A stretch of DNA of 19,966 bases from assembly GCA_049513815.1 (NCBI GenBank), contig JBEKVR010000090.1, positions 1-19,966 of the forward strand, in the 5' to 3' direction. The position numbers and the translations under genes were made by a program. Source of the DNA: Roseiarcus sp049513815 (GTDB lineage Bacteria; Pseudomonadota; Alphaproteobacteria; Rhizobiales; Beijerinckiaceae). Positions 1-7,722 of the stretch are shown one piece after another (within the stretch, counting starts at the first letter, position 1; each line of letters opens with the position of its first letter). The notes under the pieces are model-generated. The model saw only the letters and a program-made list of their open reading frames with translations, was not told the origin of the DNA and did no database searches.

Positions 1-228
1 CCCGCGGGATCACGCCCAACGCGCGTGCCGCCCACGGCCCCCTCATCGCCTCTGCCGGGCACGCCCCAGCCGCCCTCGACGGCCCCCGCGCCCCCGGCGG
101 CGACCCACGAGGCCGGCGTCGCCGTCACGTCCATCGGCGAAGCGGTCGCCGGCGCCGCGACGCCGCGTTTCGTCGATCACGAGGGGCGCCCGTTCAAGTT
201 CGAGCGCGGCTCGTTCAGCCACTTTTAA
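1..228 (+). CDS. C-terminal end of an unrecognised proline-rich protein (partial)
   Basis: The frame is open from the first base of the window to a TAA at 226-228, so this is probably the 3' end of a gene that starts upstream. About 75 residues are visible. The first half is rich in Pro, Ala, Thr and Ser and looks like a disordered linker. It is followed by a more ordered tail containing RFVDHEGRPFKFERGSF and ending SHF. I do not recognise the family. The stop lies only 16 bases before the TTG start of the inositol monophosphatase gene, whose ribosome binding site (AGGAG, 233-237) follows directly, so the two are likely co-transcribed. A start at the ATG-like positions inside the window is possible, but the proline-rich stretch reads as the continuation of a longer protein. 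Confidence 0.5.
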   Translation, partial: PAGSRPTRVPPTAPSSPLPGTPQPPSTAPAPPAATHEAGVAVTSIGEAVAGAATPRFVDHEGRPFKFERGSFSHF

Positions 229-244
229 AATCAGGAGCGAAAAT

Positions 245-1054
245 TTGACCGTCGAAGCGTCCGCCTTCGTCCATCGTTTGCTTGTCGCCGCCGCGCTGGC
301 GCGCGAAGCCGGCCAGATCGCCAAGCGCCGTTTTCTCGATCGCTCGTCGTTCACCATCGGCTTCAAGGGGCCGCAGGACTATCTGACTGAAGTCGACGGC
401 GAGGTCGAACGCTTCATCGCCACGCGGCTGCACGCGACCTTTCCTGAAGACGGCTTCATCGGCGAGGAAGGCGAGGGGCGAGTCGGCAAGACCGGCGCGC
501 CGATCTGGGTGGTCGATCCGATCGACGGCACTTCGAATTTCGCCCGCGGCGCGCCGCATTTCTGCATCTCGATCGCCGCCGTGCTCGACCGCCAGGTCGA
601 GGTCGGCGTGATCTACGATCCGATGGTCGACGAATTGTTCGCCGCCCGTCGCGGCGGCGGGGCGACGCTGAACGGCGTGGCGATCCGCGCATCCACGATC
701 GCCGATCTCACGACGGCGGGCGTCGAGGTCGGCTGGAACATGCGTTCGGGCGCCGACGCGTTTCTCGGCCTGTTGGGGCGGGTCGTGCACGCCGGCGCCG
801 CGGTGACGCGCGGCGGCTCGGGCGCGCTCGCGCTCGCTTACGTCGCATCCGGCCGGCGCGACGGCTATGTCGAGAACCACATCAACGCATGGGACTGTCT
901 GGCGGGAATTGCGCTGGTGCGCGAAGCGGGCGGCTACGTCAGCGATTATCTCGCCGGCGATGGTCTGCGGCGCGGCGCGCCGATCGTCGCCTGCGCGCCG
1001 GGCCTCAAGGACTCGCTGATCGCCGTCGCCGCAATTCCCGGGCTCGCGCCATGA
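245..1054 (+). CDS. Inositol monophosphatase family protein
   Basis: This is a Mg2+-dependent phosphatase of the IMPase/FIG/CysQ superfamily, about 269 residues, which is normal length. The metal-binding signatures are present: GEEG at residues 73-76, DPIDGTSNF at 91-99 (D91, D94) and the C-terminal WD at 216-217 within AWDCLAG. The substrate could be inositol-1-phosphate, another sugar phosphate or 3'-phosphoadenosine phosphate; the sequence alone does not decide. The start is a TTG at 245, seven bases after a strong AGGAG (233-237), and homology to the family begins a few residues later. The gene overlaps the following epimerase gene by four bases (ATGA at 1051-1054), which suggests translational coupling and a shared role in sugar metabolism. 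The family call is confident; the exact substrate is not known. Confidence 0.92.
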   Translation: MTVEASAFVHRLLVAAALAREAGQIAKRRFLDRSSFTIGFKGPQDYLTEVDGEVERFIATRLHATFPEDGFIGEEGEGRVGKTGAPIWVVDPIDGTSNFARGAPHFCISIAAVLDRQVEVGVIYDPMVDELFAARRGGGATLNGVAIRASTIADLTTAGVEVGWNMRSGADAFLGLLGRVVHAGAAVTRGGSGALALAYVASGRRDGYVENHINAWDCLAGIALVREAGGYVSDYLAGDGLRRGAPIVACAPGLKDSLIAVAAIPGLAP

Positions 1055-1923
1055 CGGAAGCGGCGATCGCGCTCGCCGCGGGCGCGGCGCGGCTTGCGGT
1101 CGCGCGCCGCGGCGCCGAAGCGATCGCGTGGCGCGTCGGCGACGTCGAATTGCTGTGGCCGGGCGATCCGGCGATCTGGAGCGAGATCAGCCCGATCCTC
1201 TACCCGGTGGTCGGCTGGACGCGCGACGGCGCGCGGGTCGGCGGGCGACAGTATCCGCTGCGGCTGCACGGCTTCGCCTCCGGCGAAGACTTCGCCGTCG
1301 AGACGGCGGGCGGCGCATTCGCCCGGCTGTCGCTGCGCGACAACGCGAAGACGCGCGCGCTCTATCCATTCGCGTTCGAATTCGCGGTCGAATATCGGCT
1401 CGCCGGCGCGGCGCTGGAGATCACGCTCGAAGTCGCCAACCCCGGCGACGCGCCGGCGCCTTACGCTTGCGGCCTCCATCCTGGCTTTCGTTGGCCGTTC
1501 GCCGGGGCGGGACGGGCCGGCGCGCGCGTCCGCTTCGATAAGGACGAGCCCGCCAATGCGCCCGCGATCGCGCCGGGCGGACTGATCAGCGCCAAAACGC
1601 GCGCAATCCCGCTCAACGACAAAATGCTGCCGCTGGACGATCAGCTCTTCGCCAGCGACGCCGTGTGCTTTCTCGAGCCGGCGAGCCGCTCGTTGCGGTT
1701 CGAACAGGCCGACGGCTCGGCGATCGAAATGGATTTCTCCGGCTTCGGCATGGCCGCGCTGTGGACGCGGCCGGGCGCGCCGTTCCTCTGCCTCGAGGCC
1801 TGGACGGGCCACAGCGACCCGGAGGGCTTCGCCGGCGATCTGTTCGAGAAGCCGGCGATGCGCGCGCTCGCGCCGGGCGGGCTGGCCCGACATCGGGCGG
1901 TCTACCGCTATTTCCCTGCTTGA
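1051..1923 (+). CDS. Aldose 1-epimerase family protein (LacX-like)
   Basis: A galactose mutarotase-like protein of 290 residues, matching the usual length of the LacX/YeaD branch. Family features are an early HGF (H73, in RLHGFAS), the central GLHPGF motif with H143, and a late CLEAWTGH segment whose E249 corresponds to the general-base glutamate of mutarotases. It would interconvert the anomers of a free or phosphorylated hexose in the cytoplasm. The frame stays open well upstream, but the start at 1051 is chosen because it overlaps the stop of the preceding phosphatase gene as ATGA and because family similarity begins immediately after it. The upstream extension only shadows the phosphatase gene. 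The natural sugar cannot be read from the sequence. Confidence 0.88.
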   Translation: MTEAAIALAAGAARLAVARRGAEAIAWRVGDVELLWPGDPAIWSEISPILYPVVGWTRDGARVGGRQYPLRLHGFASGEDFAVETAGGAFARLSLRDNAKTRALYPFAFEFAVEYRLAGAALEITLEVANPGDAPAPYACGLHPGFRWPFAGAGRAGARVRFDKDEPANAPAIAPGGLISAKTRAIPLNDKMLPLDDQLFASDAVCFLEPASRSLRFEQADGSAIEMDFSGFGMAALWTRPGAPFLCLEAWTGHSDPEGFAGDLFEKPAMRALAPGGLARHRAVYRYFPA

Positions 1924-1978
1924 GATTCGCGCCGCGAGAGGGCAAGGAGCGCGGACCGACTGCGCTCCAGGAGTCCCG

Positions 1979-2881
1979 ATGACCGCTTCCCCCGCTTTCG
2001 TGCTCGACGGCAAAACAATCGCCGACGGCGTGCTGGCGCATGTGGCCGAAGGGGCGCGGCGGCTCGAAGCGCGCGGCGTCAAGCCGGGTCTCGCGGTGGT
2101 TCTGGTCGGCGCCGATCCCGCGAGCCAGTCTTATGTCGCGAGCAAGGGCAGGGCGGCTCTCGCCTGCGGCTTTCATTCGACGCAACACACGCTGCCGGCC
2201 GAGACGACCGAAGCCGAACTGCTCGCGCTGATCGGCAGGCTCAACGTCGATCCGGCGATCCACGGCGTGCTGGTGCAACTCCCGTTGCCCGCCGGCCTGT
2301 CGCCGGCGCGCGTGGTCGAAGCGATCGCGCCGGAAAAGGACGTCGACGGCCTGCATCCGGTCAACGCCGGGCTCCTCGCGACCGGCGCGCTCGCGCGCGC
2401 GATCGTTCCTTGCACGCCGGCCGGCGCGATGGTGATGATCGACAAGGCGTGCGAGGCGCTCGGCCGCAAGCTCGACGGGCTCGAGGCGGTCGTCGTCGGC
2501 CGCTCGAATCTCGTCGGCAAACCGATCGCGCAACTGCTGCTCGCTCGCAACTGCACGGTGACGATCGCGCACTCGCGCACGCGCGAGCTGCCGGCGGTCG
2601 CGCGCCGCGCCGACGTGCTGGTCGCGGCGGTCGGCAGGCCGGAGATGGTGCGCGGCGACTGGGTCAAACCAGGCGCGATCGTCATCGACGTCGGCATCAA
2701 TCGCGTCGCCGCGCCCGAGAAGGGCGAAGGCAAGACGCGGCTCGTCGGCGACGTCGCCTATGCCGAAGCCGCCGCGAGCGCCGGCGCGATCACGCCGGTT
2801 CCCGGCGGCGTCGGCCGGATGACGGTCGCGATGCTGATGGCCAATACCCTCGCCGCCGCCGAGCGCGCCGCGCGGGCGTGA
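1979..2881 (+). CDS. folD: Bifunctional methylenetetrahydrofolate dehydrogenase/cyclohydrolase FolD
   Basis: FolD oxidises 5,10-methylene-THF to methenyl-THF with NADP+ and hydrolyses it to 10-formyl-THF, supplying one-carbon units for purines and formyl-Met. The 300-residue protein has all signatures: SYVASKGRAA with the catalytic Y52 and K56, GVLVQLPLP with Q100, PEKDVDGLHP with D123, the Rossmann segment VVVGRSNLVGKPIAQLL (171-187), and TPVPGGVGRMT near the C-terminus. The start has AGGAG at 1969-1973, five bases ahead. It follows the epimerase gene by 55 bases and may be expressed with it. The residue set is complete, so both activities are expected. Confidence 0.97.
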   Translation: MTASPAFVLDGKTIADGVLAHVAEGARRLEARGVKPGLAVVLVGADPASQSYVASKGRAALACGFHSTQHTLPAETTEAELLALIGRLNVDPAIHGVLVQLPLPAGLSPARVVEAIAPEKDVDGLHPVNAGLLATGALARAIVPCTPAGAMVMIDKACEALGRKLDGLEAVVVGRSNLVGKPIAQLLLARNCTVTIAHSRTRELPAVARRADVLVAAVGRPEMVRGDWVKPGAIVIDVGINRVAAPEKGEGKTRLVGDVAYAEAAASAGAITPVPGGVGRMTVAMLMANTLAAAERAARA

Positions 2882-2995
2882 GCCCGCCGGGTCGCCGCTC
2901 GCCAAGCTTCGGCCATTATTTTGCGGCGACGTCTTCCATGTCGACTTAGGGCCGCGTTTGGCCGAGAGTCGCTCGAGCAAAACCGGAGTTCGCCG

Positions 2996-3940
2996 ATGGA
3001 GGAGAGGACTGAGATCGTCGCCCGGGGCGTTCGGGTCTTTGTGCGCGCCGCCATCGCGGGCGCCGCGCTGGCCATCGTCGGCGGGGTCTCGTTCGCTGCG
3101 CCGAATTCCCAGCCGTTCGCAGCGCGCGTCGCAGCTCCGGCGCCCGCGCCGGCGCTGCTTGTCGCCAAGCGGGCCGCGCCGGCCGCTGACTGCGGCGAGA
3201 CGCCGGACGGCTTCACCGCTTGGCTCCAGGGCTTCAAGCAGGAAGCCGAGATCGACGGCGTGCCGCCGGCGGTGATCGAATCGGCGCTGAGCAACGTCGC
3301 CTACGATCCCGACGTCATCGCCCACGACCGGCGCCAGGGTTCGTTCGGACTGGACTTCGATAAGTTCGTCGCCAAGCGGGTCAGCGCCTATCGCGTGCGC
3401 AAAGGACGGCAAATGCTTCTCGCCTACGCCGAGCCGTTGGATAAGATCGAGCGGCGGTTCGGCGTGCCGGGGCCAGTGCTGGTGGCGATCTGGGGACTGG
3501 AGACCGAGTTCGGCGCTGGCCTTGGCAATTATCCGACTTTTAATGCGCTGGCGACGCTGGCCTACGATTGCCGCCGCGCCGACCAGTTCCGCGAAGAACT
3601 CGTCGACGCGTTGAAACTCGTCGCCCGCGGCGACATGCAGCCGGAGGAAATGCGCGGCGCCTGGGCGGGTGAAATCGGCCAGACGCAATTCATGCCTTCG
3701 ACCTATCTCAAATACGCCACCAGCGCCGACGGCGGCGCCATCGCCAATCTGGTCGGCAATTCCGAGGACGCGCTCGCTTCGACCGCCAATTTCCTCAAGA
3801 ACAAGGGCTGGAGGCGCGGCCAGGGCTTCCACGAAGGCGAGCCCAATTTCGCCGCGCTGCTCGAATGGAACGCCGCGCCGGTCTACGCCAAAACGATCGC
3901 CTACTTCGCCGACCGGCTGGCCGAGCCCGACGCGCAGTGA
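2996..3940 (+). CDS. Lytic murein transglycosylase, MltB-like (SLT_2 family), exported
   Basis: A 314-residue periplasmic enzyme that cleaves the MurNAc-GlcNAc bond of peptidoglycan to give 1,6-anhydro products. Residues 12-34 form a hydrophobic segment after a basic N-terminus, consistent with a signal peptide or anchor, followed by an Ala/Pro linker to about residue 60. The catalytic domain contains IWGLETEFG, where E169 aligns with the catalytic glutamate of MltB (GVETRWG context), and GEIGQTQFMPSTYLKYA (225-241), the family's substrate-groove motif. The start at 2996 is preferred because CCGGAG (2983-2988) is well placed and the signal peptide then begins near residue 10; an in-frame ATG at 2921 would add 25 residues without membrane character. 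No C-terminal peptidoglycan-binding domain is present, which makes this a short family member. No lipobox is seen, so it is probably soluble in the periplasm. Confidence 0.88.
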   Translation: MEERTEIVARGVRVFVRAAIAGAALAIVGGVSFAAPNSQPFAARVAAPAPAPALLVAKRAAPAADCGETPDGFTAWLQGFKQEAEIDGVPPAVIESALSNVAYDPDVIAHDRRQGSFGLDFDKFVAKRVSAYRVRKGRQMLLAYAEPLDKIERRFGVPGPVLVAIWGLETEFGAGLGNYPTFNALATLAYDCRRADQFREELVDALKLVARGDMQPEEMRGAWAGEIGQTQFMPSTYLKYATSADGGAIANLVGNSEDALASTANFLKNKGWRRGQGFHEGEPNFAALLEWNAAPVYAKTIAYFADRLAEPDAQ

Positions 3941-4047
3941 GTCGCCGCCGCGATTCACAAGGGGCGCGAACTGCGGCGAATTAGCGCGGACCGGCGTGGG
4001 CGCGTCTCACCCTGCTTAAGCGCCGGTTTCGTCGGCCTGGCCGCGAA

Positions 4048-4076
4048 TTGAACGACTGTTTCGTCACATTTTATCG
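4048..4076 (+). promoter_or_regulatory. Possible sigma-70-type promoter for hppA
   Basis: TTGAAC (4048-4053) is followed after 17 bases by TTATCG (4071-4076), with an overlapping TTTTAT at 4069-4074, in an AT-richer patch that stands out from the GC-rich surroundings. It lies about 120 bases before the chosen hppA start, in the 257-base gap after the transglycosylase gene. The -10 match is weak, so this is tentative. Confidence 0.3.
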
Positions 4077-4197
4077 CGTTGCAACAAAGCGGCGCATTTG
4101 AGGCTGCTCATTGCCGGGGGGGTGGGATTCTGGCATACGCCGCCCCGTCAGAAGCGGGCGGCTCTTCATGCCGCGATTCCGTTCCCTGGGGGACGTC

Positions 4198-6327
4198 ATG
4201 GCTTTGGGTCTAATTATACTTTGCGGCGCCTTGTCGCTTGTCTACGGCGGGTACACCATCACGAAATTGATGGCCGCCGATAGCGGCTCGGCGCGAATGC
4301 AGGAAATTTCGGCTGCTGTGCGCGAAGGCGCGCAGGCCTATCTGAAAAGGCAATACACCACCATCGCCGGCGTCGGCGTCGTCGTTTTCATCCTCCTCGG
4401 CCTGCTGTTGTCGTGGACGGTGGCGATCGGCTTCCTGATCGGCTCAATCCTCTCCGGCGCCGCCGGCTTCATCGGCATGAACGTCTCGGTTCGCGCCAAC
4501 GTGCGCACCGCCCAGGCGGCGACTCAGTCGCTCGCCGCCGGCCTCGACGTCGCCTACAAAGCTGGCTCGGTGACCGGACTTCTGGTGGCCGGCCTCGCGC
4601 TGCTCGGCGTCAGCGGCTACTACTGGGTTCTCACCGGCCCGCTCGGCTACGGCGTCGCCGACCGTATCGTCGTCGACGCGCTGGTCGCGCTGGGCTTCGG
4701 CGCCTCGCTGATCTCCATCTTCGCCCGTCTCGGCGGCGGCATCTTCACCAAAGGCGCCGACGTGGGCGCTGACCTGGTCGGCAAGGTCGAAGCGGGAATT
4801 CCTGAGGACGATCCGCGCAACCCGGCGACGATCGCCGACAACGTCGGCGACAACGTCGGCGACTGCGCCGGCATGGCCGCCGACTTGTTCGAGACTTATG
4901 CGGTGACGGTCGTCGCGACGATGGTGCTCGCCTCGATCTTCTTCGCCACGGCACCCAACCTCGCGCAGACGATGCTCTATCCGCTGGCGATCTGCGGCGT
5001 GTGCATCATCACCTCGATCATCGGCACGTTCTTCGTCAAGCTCGGCGCCAACAACTCGATCATGGGCGCTCTTTATAAGGGCCTCATCGTCACCGGCCTG
5101 CTGTCGATCATCGGTCTGGCGATCGCCACTCAGCTCGTCGTCGGTTGGGGCGTTGTCGGAAAAGTGGGCGAAGTGGCGGTCAACGGCTGGGCGCTGTTCG
5201 TTTGCGGCCTGGTCGGTCTCGTCGTCACCGGCCTGATCGTCGTCATCACCGAGTACTACACCGGCTCGGGCAAGCGCCCGGTGGTTTCGATCGCGCAGGC
5301 GTCGGTCACCGGCCACGGCACCAACGTCATCCAGGGCCTCGCGGTTTCGCTGGAATCGACGGCGTTGCCGGCGATCGTGATCGTCGCCGGCATCATCGCC
5401 ACCTTCGAACTCGCCGGCCTGTTCGGCACGGCGATCGCGGTGACGACGATGCTCGGCCTCGCCGGCATGATCGTCGCGCTCGACGCCTTCGGCCCGGTCA
5501 CCGACAACGCCGGCGGCATTGCCGAAATGGCGGGGCTGCCCAAGGAGGTGCGTCATTCGACCGACGCGCTCGACGCGGTCGGCAACACCACCAAGGCGGT
5601 CACCAAGGGTTACGCGATCGGCTCGGCGGGCCTCGGCGCGCTGGTTCTATTCGCGGCCTACACCAACGACATCAAGCATTTCGTCGATACCGGAGTGCCT
5701 TACTTCAAGGATGTCGGCGTGGTTGATTTCAGCCTCGCCAACCCCTTTGTCGTCGCCGGCCTGATCTTCGGCGGTCTGATCCCCTACCTGTTCGGCGGCA
5801 TCGCGATGACCGCGGTCGGACGGGCGGCGGGCTCGGTGGTGATGGAAGTGCGCCGGCAGTTCAAGGAAATGCCCGGCATCATGCAGGGCACGCAAAAGCC
5901 GGACTATGGCCGCGCGGTCGACATGCTGACCAAGGCGGCGATCCGGGAAATGATCGTTCCCTCGCTGCTGCCGGTGTTGGCGCCGTTCGTCGTCTACTTC
6001 GGCGTGCTGCTGATCTCCGGCTCCAAGGCCTCGGCCTTCGCCGCGCTCGGCGCCTCGCTGCTCGGCGTGATCGTCAACGGCCTGTTCGTCGCCATCTCGA
6101 TGACCTCGGGCGGCGGCGCGTGGGACAACGCCAAGAAGAGCTTCGAGGACGGCTTCGTCGACAAGGACGGCGTCAAGCACCTGAAGGGCTCGGACGCGCA
6201 CAAAGCGTCGGTGACGGGCGACACCGTCGGCGACCCCTACAAGGACACCGCCGGCCCGGCGGTCAATCCGCTGATCAAGATCATCAACATCGTCGCGTTG
6301 TTGCTGCTCGCGATCCTCGCCCACTGA
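4198..6327 (+). CDS. hppA: Membrane-bound proton-translocating pyrophosphatase (K+-independent type)
   Basis: An integral membrane pump that couples pyrophosphate hydrolysis to ion transport across the inner membrane. It has 709 residues with many hydrophobic helices, the usual size. The substrate-binding signature DVGADLVGKVE is at 188-198, followed by EDDPRNPATIADNVGDNVGD (203-222), the acidic Mg-PPi loop. The motif GNTTKAVTKG (462-471) carries Lys at 466 and Thr at 469; established work on this family links Lys at this place to K+-independent H+ pumps and Ala to K+-dependent ones. The start at 4198 is preferred over an ATG at 4168 because a GGGGGAC sits just upstream and the first helix (MALGLIILCGALSLVYGG) then begins as in relatives. 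The gene stands alone and ends in two hairpins. It probably recovers energy from biosynthetic PPi under low-energy conditions; this physiological role is inference. Confidence 0.96.
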   Translation: MALGLIILCGALSLVYGGYTITKLMAADSGSARMQEISAAVREGAQAYLKRQYTTIAGVGVVVFILLGLLLSWTVAIGFLIGSILSGAAGFIGMNVSVRANVRTAQAATQSLAAGLDVAYKAGSVTGLLVAGLALLGVSGYYWVLTGPLGYGVADRIVVDALVALGFGASLISIFARLGGGIFTKGADVGADLVGKVEAGIPEDDPRNPATIADNVGDNVGDCAGMAADLFETYAVTVVATMVLASIFFATAPNLAQTMLYPLAICGVCIITSIIGTFFVKLGANNSIMGALYKGLIVTGLLSIIGLAIATQLVVGWGVVGKVGEVAVNGWALFVCGLVGLVVTGLIVVITEYYTGSGKRPVVSIAQASVTGHGTNVIQGLAVSLESTALPAIVIVAGIIATFELAGLFGTAIAVTTMLGLAGMIVALDAFGPVTDNAGGIAEMAGLPKEVRHSTDALDAVGNTTKAVTKGYAIGSAGLGALVLFAAYTNDIKHFVDTGVPYFKDVGVVDFSLANPFVVAGLIFGGLIPYLFGGIAMTAVGRAAGSVVMEVRRQFKEMPGIMQGTQKPDYGRAVDMLTKAAIREMIVPSLLPVLAPFVVYFGVLLISGSKASAFAALGASLLGVIVNGLFVAISMTSGGGAWDNAKKSFEDGFVDKDGVKHLKGSDAHKASVTGDTVGDPYKDTAGPAVNPLIKIINIVALLLLAILAH

Positions 6328-6340
6328 CGGGCGGAACCCT

Positions 6341-6365
6341 ACGCGCCGCCGTCAAGGCGGCGCGT
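6341..6365 (+). other. Perfect stem-loop downstream of hppA
   Basis: Ten-base arms ACGCGCCGCC and GGCGGCGCGT pair perfectly around a five-base loop, 13 bases after the hppA stop. No T-tract follows, so it is not a canonical intrinsic terminator. It may protect the hppA mRNA 3' end or act together with the terminator hairpin that follows. Confidence 0.6.
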
Positions 6366-6378
6366 CACAGACGAGCTC

Positions 6379-6404
6379 AGGGCGGGGGAAACCCCGCCCT
6401 TTTC
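6379..6404 (+). terminator. Intrinsic terminator after hppA
   Basis: A nine-base-pair GC-rich stem (AGGGCGGGG / CCCCGCCCT) closes a GAAA tetraloop, followed by TTTCGTTT. It lies about 50 bases after hppA and well before ahpC, so it should end the hppA transcript and insulate ahpC. Confidence 0.8.
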
Positions 6405-6476
6405 GTTTGGCCGGCGCGCCGCTCGGGCGGCCGTCAACGCGGCCAATGGTCGCATAGGCGGGCCGCGCCTAAGGCC

Positions 6477-6491
6477 TTAGAACGGTTCTAA
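6477..6491. promoter_or_regulatory. Palindromic operator, Irr/ICE-like box upstream of ahpC
   Basis: TTAGAAC-G-GTTCTAA is a perfect 15-base palindrome ending 41 bases before the ahpC start, in a GC-rich gap where such an AT-containing palindrome is unlikely by chance. It resembles the iron-control element bound by the heme-sensing Fur-family regulator Irr in rhizobia, whose core I recall as TTAGAA with a TTCTAA partner a few bases away. The palindrome is seen directly; the assignment to Irr is inference from memory of the consensus. The regulator itself is not in the window. Confidence 0.6.
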
Positions 6492-6532
6492 ATCGTCGCG
6501 GGCCTGATCCGGACGATTCTCAGGAGAGCACT

Positions 6533-7087
6533 ATGATCGGCATTGGCGAAAAGCTTCCCGCATTCTCGGTCGTCGGCGTGAAGCCGAAGTTCCATTTTCA
6601 CGAGGAAAACGGGCAGAGCGCGTTCGAGACGCTGACGGAAGCAAGCTTCCCCGGCAAGTGGAAGGTCATCTTCTTCTATCCCAAGGACTTCACGTTCGTT
6701 TGCCCGACCGAGATCGCCGAATTCGCGCGGCTCAATTCCGAGTTCGCCGACCGCGACGCGGTGGTGCTCGGCGGCTCGACCGACAACGAGCACGTCAAGC
6801 TCGCCTGGCGGCGCGACCACAAGGATCTGCACAAGCTGCCGATCTGGCAGTTCGCCGACAGCAACGGCTCGCTGGTCGACGGTCTCGGCGTGCGTTCGCC
6901 GGACGGCGTCGCCTATCGCGTCACCGTCGTCGTCGATCCCAGCAACGTCGTCCAGCACATCTACGCCACCAATCTCAACGTCGGCCGCGCCCCCAAGGAC
7001 ACGCTGCGCGTGCTCGACGCGCTGCAGACCGACGAGTTGTGCGCCTGTGGCCGCGAGGTCGGCGGCGCGACGTTGAAGGTGGCCTGA
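6533..7087 (+). CDS. ahpC: Alkyl hydroperoxide reductase AhpC (peroxiredoxin)
   Basis: A two-cysteine peroxiredoxin of 184 residues that reduces H2O2, organic peroxides and peroxynitrite in the cytoplasm. The peroxidatic Cys is C57 in DFTFVCPTE. The C-terminus has DELCACG, giving C170 and C172, the extra-cysteine arrangement of the Mycobacterium tuberculosis AhpC (C61, C174, C176) rather than the enteric type. That form is reduced by AhpD rather than AhpF, matching the ahpD gene four bases downstream. The start has AGGAGAG at 6522-6528. In M. tuberculosis the tail reads CACNW; here it is CACGRE, a small difference next to the resolving cysteine. Expression may be controlled by the palindrome at 6477-6491. 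No oxyR gene is adjacent in the visible sequence. Confidence 0.95.
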   Translation: MIGIGEKLPAFSVVGVKPKFHFHEENGQSAFETLTEASFPGKWKVIFFYPKDFTFVCPTEIAEFARLNSEFADRDAVVLGGSTDNEHVKLAWRRDHKDLHKLPIWQFADSNGSLVDGLGVRSPDGVAYRVTVVVDPSNVVQHIYATNLNVGRAPKDTLRVLDALQTDELCACGREVGGATLKVA

Positions 7088-7091
7088 GTCG

Positions 7092-7634
7092 ATGTCGATC
7101 GACGCGCTCAAGGCGCGGCTGCCGGAAGCGTTTCGCGACGCGCGGCTCAACCTCTCCGCCCTCGCCAGCGAGGAGGTTCTGGCCGAGCCGACGAAGTGGG
7201 GCCTGCTGTTCGCCTGCGCCATCGCCACGCGCAACGTCGAGGTGCGCGACGCCTTCGCCGCCGAAGCGGCGGCCCGCCTGCCGGAGGAGGTCCAGCAGGC
7301 GGCGCGCGCCGCGGCGACGGTGATGGCGATGAACAACGTCTACTATCGCGCCGTGCATCTCGCCTCGAACAAGGAATACATGAAGATGCCGGCGCGGTTG
7401 CGGATGAACGTGATCGCCAATCCCGGCGCGCCGAAGCTCGATTTCGAGCTTTGGTGCCTGGCGGTGTCGGCGATCAACGGCTGCGGCGCCTGCATCGACT
7501 CGCACGAGAAAGTGCTGCGCGACGGCGGCGTTCCCGCCGATCAGATCCACGCCGCTTTGCGCTACGCCGCGATTGTCCAGTCGACCGCGGCAGCGCTCGA
7601 AGCGGCGGCGACGGCGCCAACGGGCGCCGCCTAG
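7092..7634 (+). CDS. ahpD: Alkylhydroperoxidase AhpD
   Basis: AhpD is the thiol partner that recycles AhpC, itself re-reduced by a dihydrolipoamide-linked system in mycobacteria. The 180-residue all-helical protein carries the CxxC active site in INGCGACIDSHEK, with C131 and C134, plus E119 (in KLDFELW) and H138, which match the E118/C130/C133/H137 proton-relay set of the M. tuberculosis enzyme. Other conserved segments are NNVYYR (81-86) and RMNVIANPG (104-112). The start follows the ahpC stop by four bases with only a weak ribosome binding site, so translation is probably coupled. It ends before a bidirectional-looking hairpin at 7649-7669. Confidence 0.95.
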   Translation: MSIDALKARLPEAFRDARLNLSALASEEVLAEPTKWGLLFACAIATRNVEVRDAFAAEAAARLPEEVQQAARAAATVMAMNNVYYRAVHLASNKEYMKMPARLRMNVIANPGAPKLDFELWCLAVSAINGCGACIDSHEKVLRDGGVPADQIHAALRYAAIVQSTAAALEAAATAPTGAA

Positions 7635-7648
7635 TTCGCCAAACAATG

Positions 7649-7675
7649 AGCGCGGCCGTGGGCCGCGCTCTTCTT
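7649..7675. terminator. Hairpin terminator shared by convergent ahpD and bamE
   Basis: AGCGCGGCC and GGCCGCGCT form a perfect nine-base stem around GTG, followed on the + strand by CTTCTT. On the other strand the stem is followed by CATTGTTTGG. It lies 14 bases after the ahpD stop and 47 bases past the bamE stop, so it could end both transcripts. Confidence 0.72.
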
Positions 7676-7722
7676 ATCGATGCAGGGAGAGGCGCTCGTC
7701 GAGCGCCAATCGCGGCGCCCGC

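Noticed and set aside
889..1050. N-terminal extension of the epimerase frame
   Set aside because: It overlaps the conserved C-terminus of the phosphatase gene in another frame and is Arg-rich; the ATGA overlap start at 1051 fits the family length.
2891..2930. Inverted repeat GTCGCCGC...GCGGCGAC after folD
   Set aside because: Only eight-base arms with a 24-base loop and no T-tract; such GC repeats are expected by chance here.
1613..3958. 781-codon - strand open frame across the epimerase, folD and transglycosylase genes
   Set aside because: It is antisense to three well-supported genes and has the Arg/Asp/Gly-rich look of a shadow frame, with no recognisable domain.
4444..5556. 370-codon - strand open frame inside hppA
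   Set aside because: It is antisense to conserved hppA coding sequence and made of Asp/Arg/Ala repeats from GC-rich codons.
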